DNA of 64,000 nt from DTKD01 sp964494345 (lineage in GTDB: Bacteria > Armatimonadota > UBA5829), in assembly GCA_964494345.1 (NCBI GenBank), contig CAZBSI010000012.1, positions 16,840 to 80,839 on the forward strand, in the 5' to 3' direction. This document shows positions 1 to 8,090 of the stretch, in pieces. The notes beneath the pieces are model-generated. The model saw nothing but the letters and a program-made list of their open reading frames with translations, did not search any database and was not told the DNA's origin. The translations under genes and the position numbers were made by a program. Every line of letters starts with the position of its first letter. The stretch's first letter is position 1.

Positions 1-244
1 ATTTGTGAGCGTCGTCTTCTAAGGTGCGAGGATATCTGCCGAAGTCCTCTGACGGGCCGAATTGAGTTGGGTTTACGAAGACACTGACCACGACGAAATC
101 GCACTGCTGGCGAGCGTTCTGAATTAGAGAAAGATGCCCCTCGTGCAGAGCGCCCATCGTCGGCGCCAAGCCGATAACCTTGCCGGCATTTCGCGCCTCG
201 GAAACATGCTGCTGTGCTTGAGCTATAGTATGAACAAACTTCAC
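1..244 (-). CDS. panC: Pantothenate synthetase (pantoate-beta-alanine ligase), N-terminal part
   Basis: The first 81 codons are visible; the gene runs off the left edge. PanC joins pantoate and beta-alanine using ATP, the last step of pantothenate synthesis in the cytoplasm. The translation contains PTMGALHEGHLSL (about residues 28-40), the HIGH-like nucleotide-binding signature of the family, and VFVNPTQFGPSEDF further on, the pantoate-binding stretch. The start is GTG at 244, overlapping the TGA of panB by four bases (GTGA), which indicates translational coupling. It is the last visible gene of the folK-to-panC operon. Confidence 0.93.
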   Translation of the reverse strand, partial: MKFVHTIAQAQQHVSEARNAGKVIGLAPTMGALHEGHLSLIQNARQQCDFVVVSVFVNPTQFGPSEDFGRYPRTLEDDAHK

Positions 245-1050
245 TTTTGACCTACCGATTTGCGCTCGGGATAGCGAAGTTGTTTTATGTCGGTATTATA
301 TGCCACGAAGGCGTCGAGGGTGGTCTGCCAGAGGTTTGCATATTGCTTGACGAATGACGGAACGAACTTGTCATACATACCAAGCATATCGTGACTGACG
401 AGAACGAAACCATCGCAATCCGGGCCAGCGCCTATGCCGATAGTAGGGATGGCAAGAGTGTCGGTTATCTCCTTTGCCAACACGGCAGGGATAACTTCGA
501 GGACTACTGCAAATGCGCCGGCCTCTTGCAGTGCCACGGCTTCGGCGCGAATTCGATCCGCGTTTTCCTCGTCTTTGCCCTGCATCTTAAAGCCGCCGAA
601 TTGATGCACCGACTGCGGAGTCAGGCCGACGTGGCCCATTACGGGAATACCCGCATCGACCATCTTGCGCACGGCGTCAAGGACTTGATGCCCGCCCTCC
701 AGTTTGACTGCGTCAACCCCGGCTTCCTGCATCAATCGACCGGCGTTGCATAGAGCCTGCTCTGCATTTACCTGATACGACATAAAGGGCATATCCGCGA
801 CCACCAAAGCCCTCTTCGCGCCCCGAACGACCGCCGCCGAGTGTCGAATCATATCCTCCATAGTTACCATCAGCGTGGTTTCATAGCCGAGCACGACCAT
901 ACCGAGGCTGTCGCCGACGAGCGCGACGTCGATGCCGGACTCGTCGATTAGGCGGCCCGATGGATAATCGTATGCTGTCAGAACCGATATTTTCTCGCCG
1001 CTGGCTTTCATCTCCATCAAACCCGGCGCGGTTATCTTCTTTTTCTCCAT
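241..1050 (-). CDS. panB: 3-methyl-2-oxobutanoate hydroxymethyltransferase
   Basis: PanB transfers a hydroxymethyl group from methylene-tetrahydrofolate to alpha-ketoisovalerate to make ketopantoate, the first committed step of pantothenate synthesis. The protein has the family's usual length (269 residues from this start). Recognisable motifs are TAYDYPSGRL, VGDSLGMVVLGY (metal and substrate site), VADMPFMSY, VKLEGG and MGHVGLTPQS in the expected order. An upstream TTG at 1056 is possible, but ATG at 1050 (MEKKKITAPG) is better placed behind AAGAGAG. It follows the DnaJ-TPR gene by about 30 bases and overlaps panC by four bases. The operon also holds folK, so a folate gene and a folate-dependent step are co-transcribed. 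Confidence 0.95.
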   Translation of the reverse strand: MEKKKITAPGLMEMKASGEKISVLTAYDYPSGRLIDESGIDVALVGDSLGMVVLGYETTLMVTMEDMIRHSAAVVRGAKRALVVADMPFMSYQVNAEQALCNAGRLMQEAGVDAVKLEGGHQVLDAVRKMVDAGIPVMGHVGLTPQSVHQFGGFKMQGKDEENADRIRAEAVALQEAGAFAVVLEVIPAVLAKEITDTLAIPTIGIGAGPDCDGFVLVSHDMLGMYDKFVPSFVKQYANLWQTTLDAFVAYNTDIKQLRYPERKSVGQK

Positions 1051-1079
1051 AGTCAAGCTCTCTTTTATTTATATGCGCA

Positions 1080-2195
1080 CTATTCTGCGCTCAACGGCTT
1101 CATCGCAGAACCAGTATACCACCCAAACAAGCTGGAGAGAAAGGCTACATTGCCTCCGAACAGCAGCACCTGGGCGCTGCAAACCGGTTCGCACATCAGG
1201 GATGCGAACAACACCAGAGCGACCACAGCGCTGAATATTATCAAAACAGAGCGAGAGAGGCTGCCTTGAATCGCTCCGACTAATAGATAAAAAGCTGCAG
1301 CGCCCCAGAAGAAGAACCCAGAGCCGATTAGCAGAAGTATCCCAACAGGCACTACCGCCCAGTTGCCACCTGAGTTTTCAAAGACAAGCTCGTTGTCCGG
1401 GTGTCTCAGAAGCCCGTTTATGCTCAAAAGCGCACCGGAAAGTGCAGACGCAGCAGCAAGGAAGCCGACCAGATTCCAACTCCACTTCGAGATTTGAGGA
1501 ATGTAGGTGTGCAGCCAGGCTATGGGTGTGCCGGGGTAGACTTTTATCAGTATAATCAACAAAAAGACCACGCTCCACCAGATGGCGTTTATTAGCCGCA
1601 TCTCAGTCGGGCTGCGGTGGCGTGCGGCAGTGCTGTGCGAGGACATGTGTTTGCTGACGAGTTTGACGAGCTTTTTCTGGGTATCGGTGTCGGTCGGGTC
1701 GAATTGGACGGCGTAGTTGTAGTATTTTATGGCCGAATTGGTCCTGCCTTGTGCTCTGTAGATGTCGCCAAGCATAGCTGCGGCTTTGGCGTTTCTGGGA
1801 TCGATTCGCAGGGCTTCTCTGCAGAAAGCATCAGCAGAGGCCATTCGTTTCTGTTTAAAAGCATATTGCGCATCTTTCAGCAGTTGAGCGACACCGCGAG
1901 GCGCGTGGGGGGGCGGGTCGGACTTTGTTGTTGTGGCTTTTCGTCTTAGTGATTCTGCTTTGCGTTGTGCAACATATAGATCTAGAGTTTCATCGTAGGC
2001 TTTCCGGCGCACGGGGTCTCTGAGGACCTCGTAGGCCTCTTTTATCTGCAAAAATAACCTGTGAGACGTGGTCTTGTCCGTTGCTACATCTGGGTGATAT
2101 TTGCGCGCCAATTCACGAAAGCGGCGTTTGATTTGGGCGTCGCTGGCAGATTTGGGCAGGCCGAGGACTTCGTAGTGAGTTCGAGTGACTTTCAT
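1080..2195 (-). CDS. J-domain protein with TPR repeats and C-terminal membrane segments
   Basis: 371 residues. Residues 1-70 form a J domain with the HPD triad at 34-36 (LARKYHPDV), which in this family stimulates the ATPase of DnaK-type chaperones. Residues about 100-170 hold two TPR-like units (AQYAFKQKRMASADAFCREA; AAMLGDIYRAQGRTNSAIKY). The C-terminal half (about 200-360) has four or five hydrophobic segments, so the J domain is probably membrane-tethered and cytoplasmic. It lacks the Gly/Phe and zinc-finger regions of true DnaJ. Its ATG overlaps the stop of the upstream secretion F gene (ATGA), so it may serve that secretion or pilus system; this is inferred from context only. Confidence 0.8.
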   Translation of the reverse strand: MKVTRTHYEVLGLPKSASDAQIKRRFRELARKYHPDVATDKTTSHRLFLQIKEAYEVLRDPVRRKAYDETLDLYVAQRKAESLRRKATTTKSDPPPHAPRGVAQLLKDAQYAFKQKRMASADAFCREALRIDPRNAKAAAMLGDIYRAQGRTNSAIKYYNYAVQFDPTDTDTQKKLVKLVSKHMSSHSTAARHRSPTEMRLINAIWWSVVFLLIILIKVYPGTPIAWLHTYIPQISKWSWNLVGFLAAASALSGALLSINGLLRHPDNELVFENSGGNWAVVPVGILLLIGSGFFFWGAAAFYLLVGAIQGSLSRSVLIIFSAVVALVLFASLMCEPVCSAQVLLFGGNVAFLSSLFGWYTGSAMKPLSAE

Positions 2196-3397
2196 TGCCC
2201 GGCAATCCCCGGAATGCCCTTAATATAACCCGTATAGAACTTCAACACGAGTGAGCCGACGACTCCTGAGGCAACGAGTACCATAACGACATATAGAGCA
2301 ATGCTGATCTTGTGAATAGAGGCGTCGACCTCTTCGTCCATATAGTCCGCGACCTTCTCCAAAACAGCGTCCGTGCTGCCCGTGCGCTCACCGACGAGCA
2401 TCATATCCATTACCACAGGCGACACTACACCGGTTCTGCCGAGAGCGTCGGATAATCCGCCTCCGGATTGAATCGCGGGGATGGCTTTTCTCATAGTGCG
2501 ACCTAAATATAGATTTCCGCAGGCGCCACAGGCCAAATCGACGGACTCAGAGACCGACATTCCGGCGGCATATAATATTGCAAACGATCTGCTGAAGCGG
2601 GACATGGCGATCTTGCGGGCGTTGGCGCCGAACACGGGAATCCATATTTTTATAGCGTCCCATATAAGACGAGGAACGCTAAATTGGAAGAGAAGTTTGG
2701 TCGCGACTACGAGCAGAACGAGAGTTCCTGCTATCCTGGCGACCGGAGGCAGGACAAGGGTTATAAATGCCCCAAACCCCTGGTCAACGAGTGTATTGAC
2801 GTGCGGGATGGCGAGGCCGACCAACATAGCCAGAGCCAGTATCAATTCCGGGTATAGAGTGGCTTTTGCCAACATACCGCGCACTTTCATCTCGTATTCC
2901 AACTGTTGCGCGATTCTCTCCAGCATTCGATCAAGCATTCCGCCGCTCTCACCGGCCCGAACCAGGGCGATCTGCAACCTGCCGAATACTTTTGGATGCC
3001 TTGACAGGGAATCGGAGAGCCGGCCACCAGCAGCGGTGCTTTGCTGCGCCTCACGGATTATTACGCCGAAGCGGCCGCGGCTGCGACTGCCTATGCTTCT
3101 TAAAGATTCAGAGATAGACATTCCAGAGGCGAGCAAGATCGTCAACTGCCTGTAAAATGCCGCGAGCATTCGGATATTTATGCCGGTCCATAACGGATAC
3201 AGGATATATCTGGCAAATACCCCGCCTGATTCGCCTGTTGCGGTTTTCGACGAGCGCGAAGCGGCGGGGGTGATGGTCATAGGAAGATGTCCCATTCCCC
3301 TGATCGCCTCTGCGGCGCCGCGCTCATCGAGGGCGTCAATGCTGCCCGTGACGGTAGTCCCAGCCCTATCCTTTGCTTTGTAGTCGAAGAGCGGCAT
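2192..3397 (-). CDS. Type II secretion / type IV pilus F-family inner membrane protein (second copy)
   Basis: 401 residues with the GspF/PilC layout: an N-terminal lead-in (MPLFDYKAKDRAG, SIDALDERGA), then two T2SSF domains, each with a helical cytoplasmic part and membrane segments. The first begins near AAFYRQLTILLASGMSISES and the second near RFSRSFAILYAAGMSVSES, the typical family repeats. Family members form the inner membrane platform that works with the GspE/PilB ATPase to assemble pseudopili or pili. The gene directly abuts the upstream F-family paralogue. No ATPase, pilin or secretin gene lies in the window. Whether the two F genes act together or in different machines cannot be told from sequence. 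Confidence 0.85.
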   Translation of the reverse strand: MPLFDYKAKDRAGTTVTGSIDALDERGAAEAIRGMGHLPMTITPAASRSSKTATGESGGVFARYILYPLWTGINIRMLAAFYRQLTILLASGMSISESLRSIGSRSRGRFGVIIREAQQSTAAGGRLSDSLSRHPKVFGRLQIALVRAGESGGMLDRMLERIAQQLEYEMKVRGMLAKATLYPELILALAMLVGLAIPHVNTLVDQGFGAFITLVLPPVARIAGTLVLLVVATKLLFQFSVPRLIWDAIKIWIPVFGANARKIAMSRFSRSFAILYAAGMSVSESVDLACGACGNLYLGRTMRKAIPAIQSGGGLSDALGRTGVVSPVVMDMMLVGERTGSTDAVLEKVADYMDEEVDASIHKISIALYVVMVLVASGVVGSLVLKFYTGYIKGIPGIAGQ

Positions 3398-4666
3398 CTA
3401 CATCAGCCCTCCAGCGGCTCCAAACAGCAGTTTATGAAAATAGGAATAGGCCATAAGTATCGTTAAAATCCCACTGACAGCGATTTGAAACGTTATAAAT
3501 GCGCTAATCGATAACGTCTTGCCCAGCGTTTTTTGCTGGGCGGCACGATCCTGATATATACGAGCGAGTTGGCTAAATGCATTCGGCAGATTTCCTGAGC
3601 GCTCCCCGGCAACGGTCAGGCCGATGTCGTCGTTTTCGAATAATCCGGCAGCGTTGAGCCTCGCCGACGGTTCTTCTGACGCACCTGCTTGAGGCGCAAC
3701 GGCCTTAAGCCTGCGGGCGACCGCGTAATTGTGAGCCGTAAGGCTGGCGGCGCTCCAGGCAGTATCAGGACTGACTCCAGCGGCATATAATCGATCCATA
3801 GCGCGCAAAAACCTCGATACAGAACGATATTTATGCAGTTTTCCCCAAACGGGCACAATCAAAAGAGCCTCGTCAAGCGCAGCTCGAACAGATGGGATTC
3901 TTTTTATGGCCGTCCATACTAGGAATGCGACGCCAACGCCAACGGCGATCGGAAGCCATTTGATTAGCGAGGAGATTATAGATGCCACAACGAGGGAAAG
4001 CGCGTTCTGGGAAGGGCTCTCCATACTGAGAAGCGGGGACAGAATCTTTGACAGGTCGCATAAGGGTACCGTCAACAAGCCAAACACTACGGTTAGTTTG
4101 GTGATTCCCCACCAGATACTGCCGTATCTGGCGTCCTTAGCCTCCGCTTCGAGATCGTCCGCGACTTCTTCAATGGCTATCTCAAGAGTGCCGGACAGCT
4201 CTCCGGTCCACAGCGAAGCGACAGTCCAGGCCGGGAAGATCCCGGGGTATGCAGCCATCGCAGCGGATAGGCTTCTTCCAGATTGCACCGCACTGCACAT
4301 CTCCGGCAAAACGCGGCGGAGGTGGCGTTGACGGGTGTGCGTTAGAATATCCGAAAGGGATTGATAGACAGGCTGGCCGGATTTAACTAAACTGGCCAGT
4401 TGTCTGAAAAACATAGCCAGGCTGGCTAATGGGACGGCTGATCGAACTGAGACCGGCATTGCTGTAGCCGTACGAGTGGCACGGGGCGCAACTGCAGGAG
4501 CCTGAGTTGCCGTTTGGGCAGGTCGAGGTGCGGTCGATTGGATAGTCTGTACCGAATACCCCATTTTTACGAGATTATTTGTCACCTGAGACTCGTCGCG
4601 GGCGTCCATCGCGCCGCGAACGACTCTCCCATTTTTATCAGTCGCCTCGTATCTGAATAACGCCAT
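3398..4666 (-). CDS. Type II secretion / type IV pilus F-family inner membrane protein (first copy)
   Basis: 422 residues from ATG at 4666 (MALFRYEATDKNGRVVRG). This start matches the family N-terminus and overlaps the folK stop as TAATG; the reading frame stays open nine codons further upstream, but those residues fall inside folK. An Ala/Pro/Thr-rich linker (about residues 50-80) separates the N-terminal module from two T2SSF domains (MFFRQLASLVKSGQPVYQS; RFLRAMDRLYAAGVSPDTA). Membrane segments are evident around residues 190-210, 240-260 and at the C-terminus. The second domain is more divergent and has an insertion near ARRLKAVAPQAGASEEPSA. The downstream gene is a paralogue, so the operon encodes two platform proteins. 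Confidence 0.82.
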   Translation of the reverse strand: MALFRYEATDKNGRVVRGAMDARDESQVTNNLVKMGYSVQTIQSTAPRPAQTATQAPAVAPRATRTATAMPVSVRSAVPLASLAMFFRQLASLVKSGQPVYQSLSDILTHTRQRHLRRVLPEMCSAVQSGRSLSAAMAAYPGIFPAWTVASLWTGELSGTLEIAIEEVADDLEAEAKDARYGSIWWGITKLTVVFGLLTVPLCDLSKILSPLLSMESPSQNALSLVVASIISSLIKWLPIAVGVGVAFLVWTAIKRIPSVRAALDEALLIVPVWGKLHKYRSVSRFLRAMDRLYAAGVSPDTAWSAASLTAHNYAVARRLKAVAPQAGASEEPSARLNAAGLFENDDIGLTVAGERSGNLPNAFSQLARIYQDRAAQQKTLGKTLSISAFITFQIAVSGILTILMAYSYFHKLLFGAAGGLM

Positions 4667-5178
4667 TATCCAGCCCCGTCGACCCAGTCCCAACCGGGTC
4701 CGTGATATAATGTGACGCCCTCTGACGGCACTAATCGAACTGCATCCTCGGCGCTAAGCCCATCTGCAACTTCCACGTCCGGGGCTATCTCCGCAAGTGG
4801 CACAAGCACGAACGCGCGCTGCAACATAGAAGGGTGCGGCAGTGTCAGCGTGGTCTCCGAGATTTCGACGTCCTCATATAGCAATATATCTATGTCTATG
4901 ACCCTCGGACCCCAGCGAATTGTTCTCTGACGACCCAATGTGCGCTCCACAGAATTGCATAAAGCCAGAAGTTCATACGGAGATAAATCAGTTTCTATAG
5001 CGATCACAGCGTTGAGGAAATCCGGCTGATCGGTGTAACCTACGGGCTTGGTGGCGTAGAGCGATGAGGCGGCGGTTAGCTCACAGCCGCCGTTTTCGAG
5101 CAGCCGCACCGCCTGCCGCATAGTCTTCTCTTTATCCCCGATATTGGCCCCCAGAGCCAGATATGCCCAGCGTCTCAT
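4666..5178 (-). CDS. folK: 2-amino-4-hydroxy-6-hydroxymethyldihydropteridine pyrophosphokinase
   Basis: HPPK transfers pyrophosphate from ATP to 6-hydroxymethyl-dihydropterin in folate synthesis. 170 residues, normal for the family. Diagnostic motifs are LALGANIGDKEKTM at the N-terminus, TKPVGYTDQPDFLNAV, and the signature RWGPRVIDIDILLY carrying the metal-binding DxD, followed by LTLPHPSMLQRAFVLVPLAEIAP. It is the first gene of a six-gene minus-strand operon, and its stop overlaps the next start (TAATG). An extended -10 box lies only about nine bases before the ATG, so the message may be nearly leaderless. Confidence 0.95.
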   Translation of the reverse strand: MRRWAYLALGANIGDKEKTMRQAVRLLENGGCELTAASSLYATKPVGYTDQPDFLNAVIAIETDLSPYELLALCNSVERTLGRQRTIRWGPRVIDIDILLYEDVEISETTLTLPHPSMLQRAFVLVPLAEIAPDVEVADGLSAEDAVRLVPSEGVTLYHGPGWDWVDGAG

Positions 5179-5186
5179 TTTGCCAT

Positions 5187-5195
5187 ATTATACCA
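5187..5195 (-). promoter_or_regulatory. Extended -10 promoter for folK operon
   Basis: Reading the minus strand, TGGTATAAT (extended -10) ends at 5187 while the folK ATG is at 5178. Transcription would begin at about 5180, leaving virtually no leader. No good -35 is seen 17 bases upstream, as is usual for extended -10 promoters. Confidence 0.5.
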
Positions 5196-5236
5196 GAAGC
5201 AGGGTAAAATAAGTGTGTGGATGATTGGAGGCAGAC

Positions 5237-5818
5237 ATGGTGAGACCCATATCAGGATACATAAAGTTTTGGCTGCCTGTTGTCGCATTGGCGGCTTTGA
5301 TGATCCGCTTTGGCAGCGTCGCCCAAGCGCAAACCTGCCCCGTAGGCGGCTATACGATAACGGCTTGTCCGGTTATCTCAGATTCCGTAATACGAGACAA
5401 AATCGCCTCTCGTCTATCAGGGTCTGTGGCGTCAACTCGATACCCTGTGCGGGTGTCGGTCTGCGATGGAGTGGTCACGTTGACCGGGATGGTGAAAACG
5501 GTCGGCCAAAGGGATATGGCTACGGTGCTGGCGTCCTCGGTTCCAGGGGTGATCTCCATATCAAACCAGTTAATGGTCGATCCCTCCCTTGCTGACGATT
5601 TGTTTCTGATGGGCGAAGTGAGAAGGGCTTTTAATAAGTCCTATATCGACTCAAAGCAGGTGAGAGTCGAGGTCTCTGAAGGTGTCGTGCAGCTTACCGG
5701 AAATGTGACCACCGAGGTTGACAGGGAACAGGCGACACAAATCGCCGCATCAGTTCCAGGAGTAGCGGCTGTATACAACAATCTCACGGTGCGGGGGCCT
5801 GCGGGATCTCCGTTTTAA
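5237..5818 (+). CDS. Secreted protein with two BON domains
   Basis: 193 residues. An N-terminal hydrophobic stretch (WLPVVALAALMIRFGSVAQA) ending in AQA is a probable signal peptide. Two BON domains follow: DSVIRDKIASRLSG to VISISNQLMV, and FLMGEVRRAFNKSY to AAVYNNLTV, each ending in the typical Ala/Val-rich segment with a conserved glycine. BON domains are found in periplasmic proteins such as OsmY and are thought to bind membranes. The frame opens at a TTG at 5225, but the GGAGG at 5228-5232 lies inside that extension and points to ATG 5237. The gene diverges from folK. A specific role is not known. Confidence 0.8.
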   Translation: MVRPISGYIKFWLPVVALAALMIRFGSVAQAQTCPVGGYTITACPVISDSVIRDKIASRLSGSVASTRYPVRVSVCDGVVTLTGMVKTVGQRDMATVLASSVPGVISISNQLMVDPSLADDLFLMGEVRRAFNKSYIDSKQVRVEVSEGVVQLTGNVTTEVDREQATQIAASVPGVAAVYNNLTVRGPAGSPF

Positions 5819-5828
5819 TGAAGTTTGA

Positions 5829-5861
5829 TGGGTGACGATTCGAAAACCGGATCGCCACCCA
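5829..5861. terminator. Hairpin between convergent genes
   Basis: An inverted repeat GGGTGACGATTCG / CGGATCGCCACCC (one A-C mismatch, one G-U pair) lies between the stops of the BON gene and the convergent OB-like gene. The run after it is only T-rich, so this is a probable shared terminator. Confidence 0.5.
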
Positions 5862-5885
5862 CCTTCTGCATTTTCTACCTTTTCA

Positions 5886-6839
5886 CTACGGCGACACTGC
5901 GATGATCTGTATGTGCTGGGCGGCATAGCCAGAGGCGAGGTTGCCGTAGCCGCTCATGTTTACCCGAGTCCCAGGTTTCAGGTCAAGAAACGTCTTCTTG
6001 AACTGCTGGAACTGGATCACGGTATCGTCATCACAGGATACGACCGCCGTAGTCACCCGGCCGGTCATTTTGAATGTGCGCGAGGGGTAGTCGATCTGTT
6101 GAATCACCCCGACGACACTGGTAGGGATCATCGGGACGGCATTTGCCGCTTCACTGCCCGTCCGCAGCACCCTCACAGCGCTGGCCTGAACCACAAACGG
6201 AGCGACCTCGTTACCAGCTACCCATATTGCATCCCCCTGATTCAGCGACGCCAGGCTGGCCCGCACAGTTCCCCTGACCATTATTGCCGTGTTGACGTTA
6301 ATGGTAAATGAACCGCCGGAGGTTTGGATTTTAATCTGGCGGCCCTTATAGTCCACGTCGCTGATAAGCCCCTTGCCCTGCCATGTTGCTTCGGCAATGG
6401 GTGAGACAGCTTGAGCAGAGGCCGGTTGCTCCGGCTGTGCTGGCTGCTGGGTTACAGCGGGCGGCGCCTCCTTTTCGACCACGATTTTTATCTCCTTTTC
6501 AGGAGCAGCACTCGGCGGGGCGCTTCTATCAGCAGGAGAAGCAAGCACCCGGACCCTGGAGGCCACTATCTGGCCCGGTTTGGACAAATAACCATAAACG
6601 CGCACCTGGTCCCCCACTTCCGGCTGCGCGTTTGTCGCCCCCGCCTGCGTAAATATCTGCGCACCGGAGGTATCTATTTCATATACGACGTTATCTCTTC
6701 CCAGGAAATACATCGTATTAGCATCAATTCGAGTCACGGTACCAGTTGCCAACCAGCCACCACCAGTGGCCGATAGGCAAACCGCGCTCAGTGCAAATAT
6801 TCCCAAGAGGATAAAGCCAAGAACACTTGCTCGTCGCAT
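5886..6839 (-). CDS. Secreted protein with repeated OB-like (DUF5666-type) modules
   Basis: 317 residues. Signal peptide MRRASVLGFILLGIFALSAV with an Ala-type cleavage region. At least three similar beta-rich modules follow: GTVTRIDANTMYFLGRDNVV to GQIVASRVRVL (about 32-100), GLISDVDYKGRQIKIQTSGG to VVQASAVRVL (about 150-225), and GVIQQIDYPSRTFKMTGRV to the C-terminus. Each has the pattern 'G.I..vD...r.....g...i.v...t.v......l..G..v.v.G', which resembles DUF5666/OB-fold proteins. A Pro/Gln/Glu/Ala-rich linker separates modules one and two. It stands alone, convergent with the BON gene. Function unknown; extracytoplasmic ligand or ion binding is a guess. Confidence 0.65.
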   Translation of the reverse strand: MRRASVLGFILLGIFALSAVCLSATGGGWLATGTVTRIDANTMYFLGRDNVVYEIDTSGAQIFTQAGATNAQPEVGDQVRVYGYLSKPGQIVASRVRVLASPADRSAPPSAAPEKEIKIVVEKEAPPAVTQQPAQPEQPASAQAVSPIAEATWQGKGLISDVDYKGRQIKIQTSGGSFTINVNTAIMVRGTVRASLASLNQGDAIWVAGNEVAPFVVQASAVRVLRTGSEAANAVPMIPTSVVGVIQQIDYPSRTFKMTGRVTTAVVSCDDDTVIQFQQFKKTFLDLKPGTRVNMSGYGNLASGYAAQHIQIIAVSP

Positions 6840-7014
6840 CGCCTAAGCCTCCCCTGAACCAAAACAGATTCGCACGCGATTGGTTCCTATTGCAGGTGTA
6901 CCCTGCGAGAAGTGGGAATAAACTGTGGCCGGCTGCCACAAAACCTCGGATTGAGTTCCGTGAAAAATAGTTTTAATTATTTTCGTGTAGAGCTGGTTTA
7001 GTTTGAGGTCGCAG

Positions 7015-7041
7015 TGGTATAATGAAGTAGCTTATTCATTA
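7015..7041 (+). promoter_or_regulatory. Extended -10 promoter overlapped by a palindromic operator
   Basis: TGGTATAAT (7015-7023) is an extended -10. The perfect inverted repeat TAATGAA (7020-7026) / TTCATTA (7035-7041), with an eight-base spacer, overlaps the -10 and reaches the AAGGAG ribosome site (7041-7046) of the MarR-type gene. Size and position fit a dimeric winged-helix repressor binding its own promoter. The rest of the 212-base divergent gap shows no other clear signal. Confidence 0.55.
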
Positions 7042-7051
7042 AGGAGCTTAA

Positions 7052-7639
7052 GTGTTTACTGTGGAGCAGGGTCAAAACATGCGTGACCGCAATGAATACA
7101 CGGAAATGGTTGCGGAGATATTTGTGGATACGATTCGCAAATCTGCCACCAAATTTGCTTGCCCTGATCCCGACGGCGACATCACCCAGGCGTTGATGGA
7201 GTGTTTGCAATATGTTTATTTGCACGGCGCTTCGTCGATACGCGAGATAGCAACGGGTTTGGAGATTAGTCTGTCTGCCGGAAGCCAGTTGGTGGATCGA
7301 CTGGTCAAGAAGAATATGGTGACCAGAGATAAAGGCACGGACGACAGGCGACTTACCAAGGTGGAGTTGACGGAAGCCGGACGAACTGCGGTGCGGGAGA
7401 TGAGGCAGCGCAAATCGGAATGGTTCGATTCGATTTTGGAGGCAATGTCGCCGGATCGCAGAAAAGCGCTGAGAGATAGTCTGGAGATATTTCTATCTCT
7501 TGCTCTTGAGAATGCAGATGATGCAGGCAGGGCGTGCGTGCGCTGCGGCATGGGATATGTGCAGTCCTGCGTGATCAATAAACTAAAAAACAAATACAGC
7601 ACAACGCAACAGGCATCGCGAGAGGAGTCGAGGCCATGA
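7052..7639 (+). CDS. MarR-family transcriptional regulator with C-terminal cysteine cluster
   Basis: 195 residues. The winged helix-turn-helix spans about 52-120: SIREIATGLEISLSAGSQLV is the recognition region and TRDKGTDDRRLTKVELTEAG the wing, a MarR hallmark. After the usual dimerisation helix the protein has an unusual extension with Cys162, Cys165 and Cys173 (ACVRCGMGYVQSC), plus Cys37 and Cys51 earlier. The start is GTG 7052 behind AAGGAG; ATG 7079 is an alternative. It overlaps the scaffold gene iscU by four bases (ATGA), so it is the first gene of an Fe-S operon. Inferred role: a redox- or Fe-S-responsive autorepressor of the operon. The cysteine arrangement differs from IscR and SufR. 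Confidence 0.8.
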   Translation: MFTVEQGQNMRDRNEYTEMVAEIFVDTIRKSATKFACPDPDGDITQALMECLQYVYLHGASSIREIATGLEISLSAGSQLVDRLVKKNMVTRDKGTDDRRLTKVELTEAGRTAVREMRQRKSEWFDSILEAMSPDRRKALRDSLEIFLSLALENADDAGRACVRCGMGYVQSCVINKLKNKYSTTQQASREESRP

Positions 7640-8070
7640 CAGGCTACAGCACTAAGGTTATGGAGCATTTTGCCAGCCCTCACAACGTTGGCGAGATCGA
7701 AGACGCAGACGGAGTCGGCAAGGTCGGCAATCCCGTATGCGGGGATATTATGAACATGTATATCAAGGTTAAGGACAACGTCATCACCGATGTCAAGTTC
7801 AAGACCTTCGGATGCGGGGCTGCGATTGCTACCAGCAGCATGTCCACGGATCTTATAAAAGGCAAAACGATCGAAGAGGCGCTTGAGCTGACCAATGCGA
7901 TGGTTGCCGAGGCGCTTGGCGGTTTGCCGAAGGTAAAGATGCACTGCTCGGTGCTGGCGGAGCAAGCAGTGCGCAACGCTATCGATGATTATCTGAAGAA
8001 GACGACCGGCGTTGGACTACAACTGAAAACTGACGAAGAACTACACGAACATTCTCATGGCGAAGATTGA
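7636..8070 (+). CDS. iscU: Fe-S cluster assembly scaffold, IscU/NifU N-terminal type
   Basis: 144 residues. IscU-type proteins assemble a [2Fe-2S] cluster on three cysteines before transfer to target proteins. All three are present: Cys in GNPVCGD (about 35), FGCGAAIATSSM (about 61) and KMHCSVLAE (about 104); the Asp after the first cysteine is also kept. The N-terminus YSTKVMEHFASPHNVGE is typical. A His/Glu-rich tail (DEELHEHSHGED) extends beyond the fold and might bind metal. It overlaps the MarR-type regulator by four bases and is followed at once by an Nfu gene. No cysteine desulfurase is in the window. Called NifU in some annotations; here the NifU N- and C-domains are on separate genes. 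Confidence 0.92.
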   Translation: MTGYSTKVMEHFASPHNVGEIEDADGVGKVGNPVCGDIMNMYIKVKDNVITDVKFKTFGCGAAIATSSMSTDLIKGKTIEEALELTNAMVAEALGGLPKVKMHCSVLAEQAVRNAIDDYLKKTTGVGLQLKTDEELHEHSHGED

Positions 8071-8090
8071 TTTCAGAAGGGAGCACTGAA

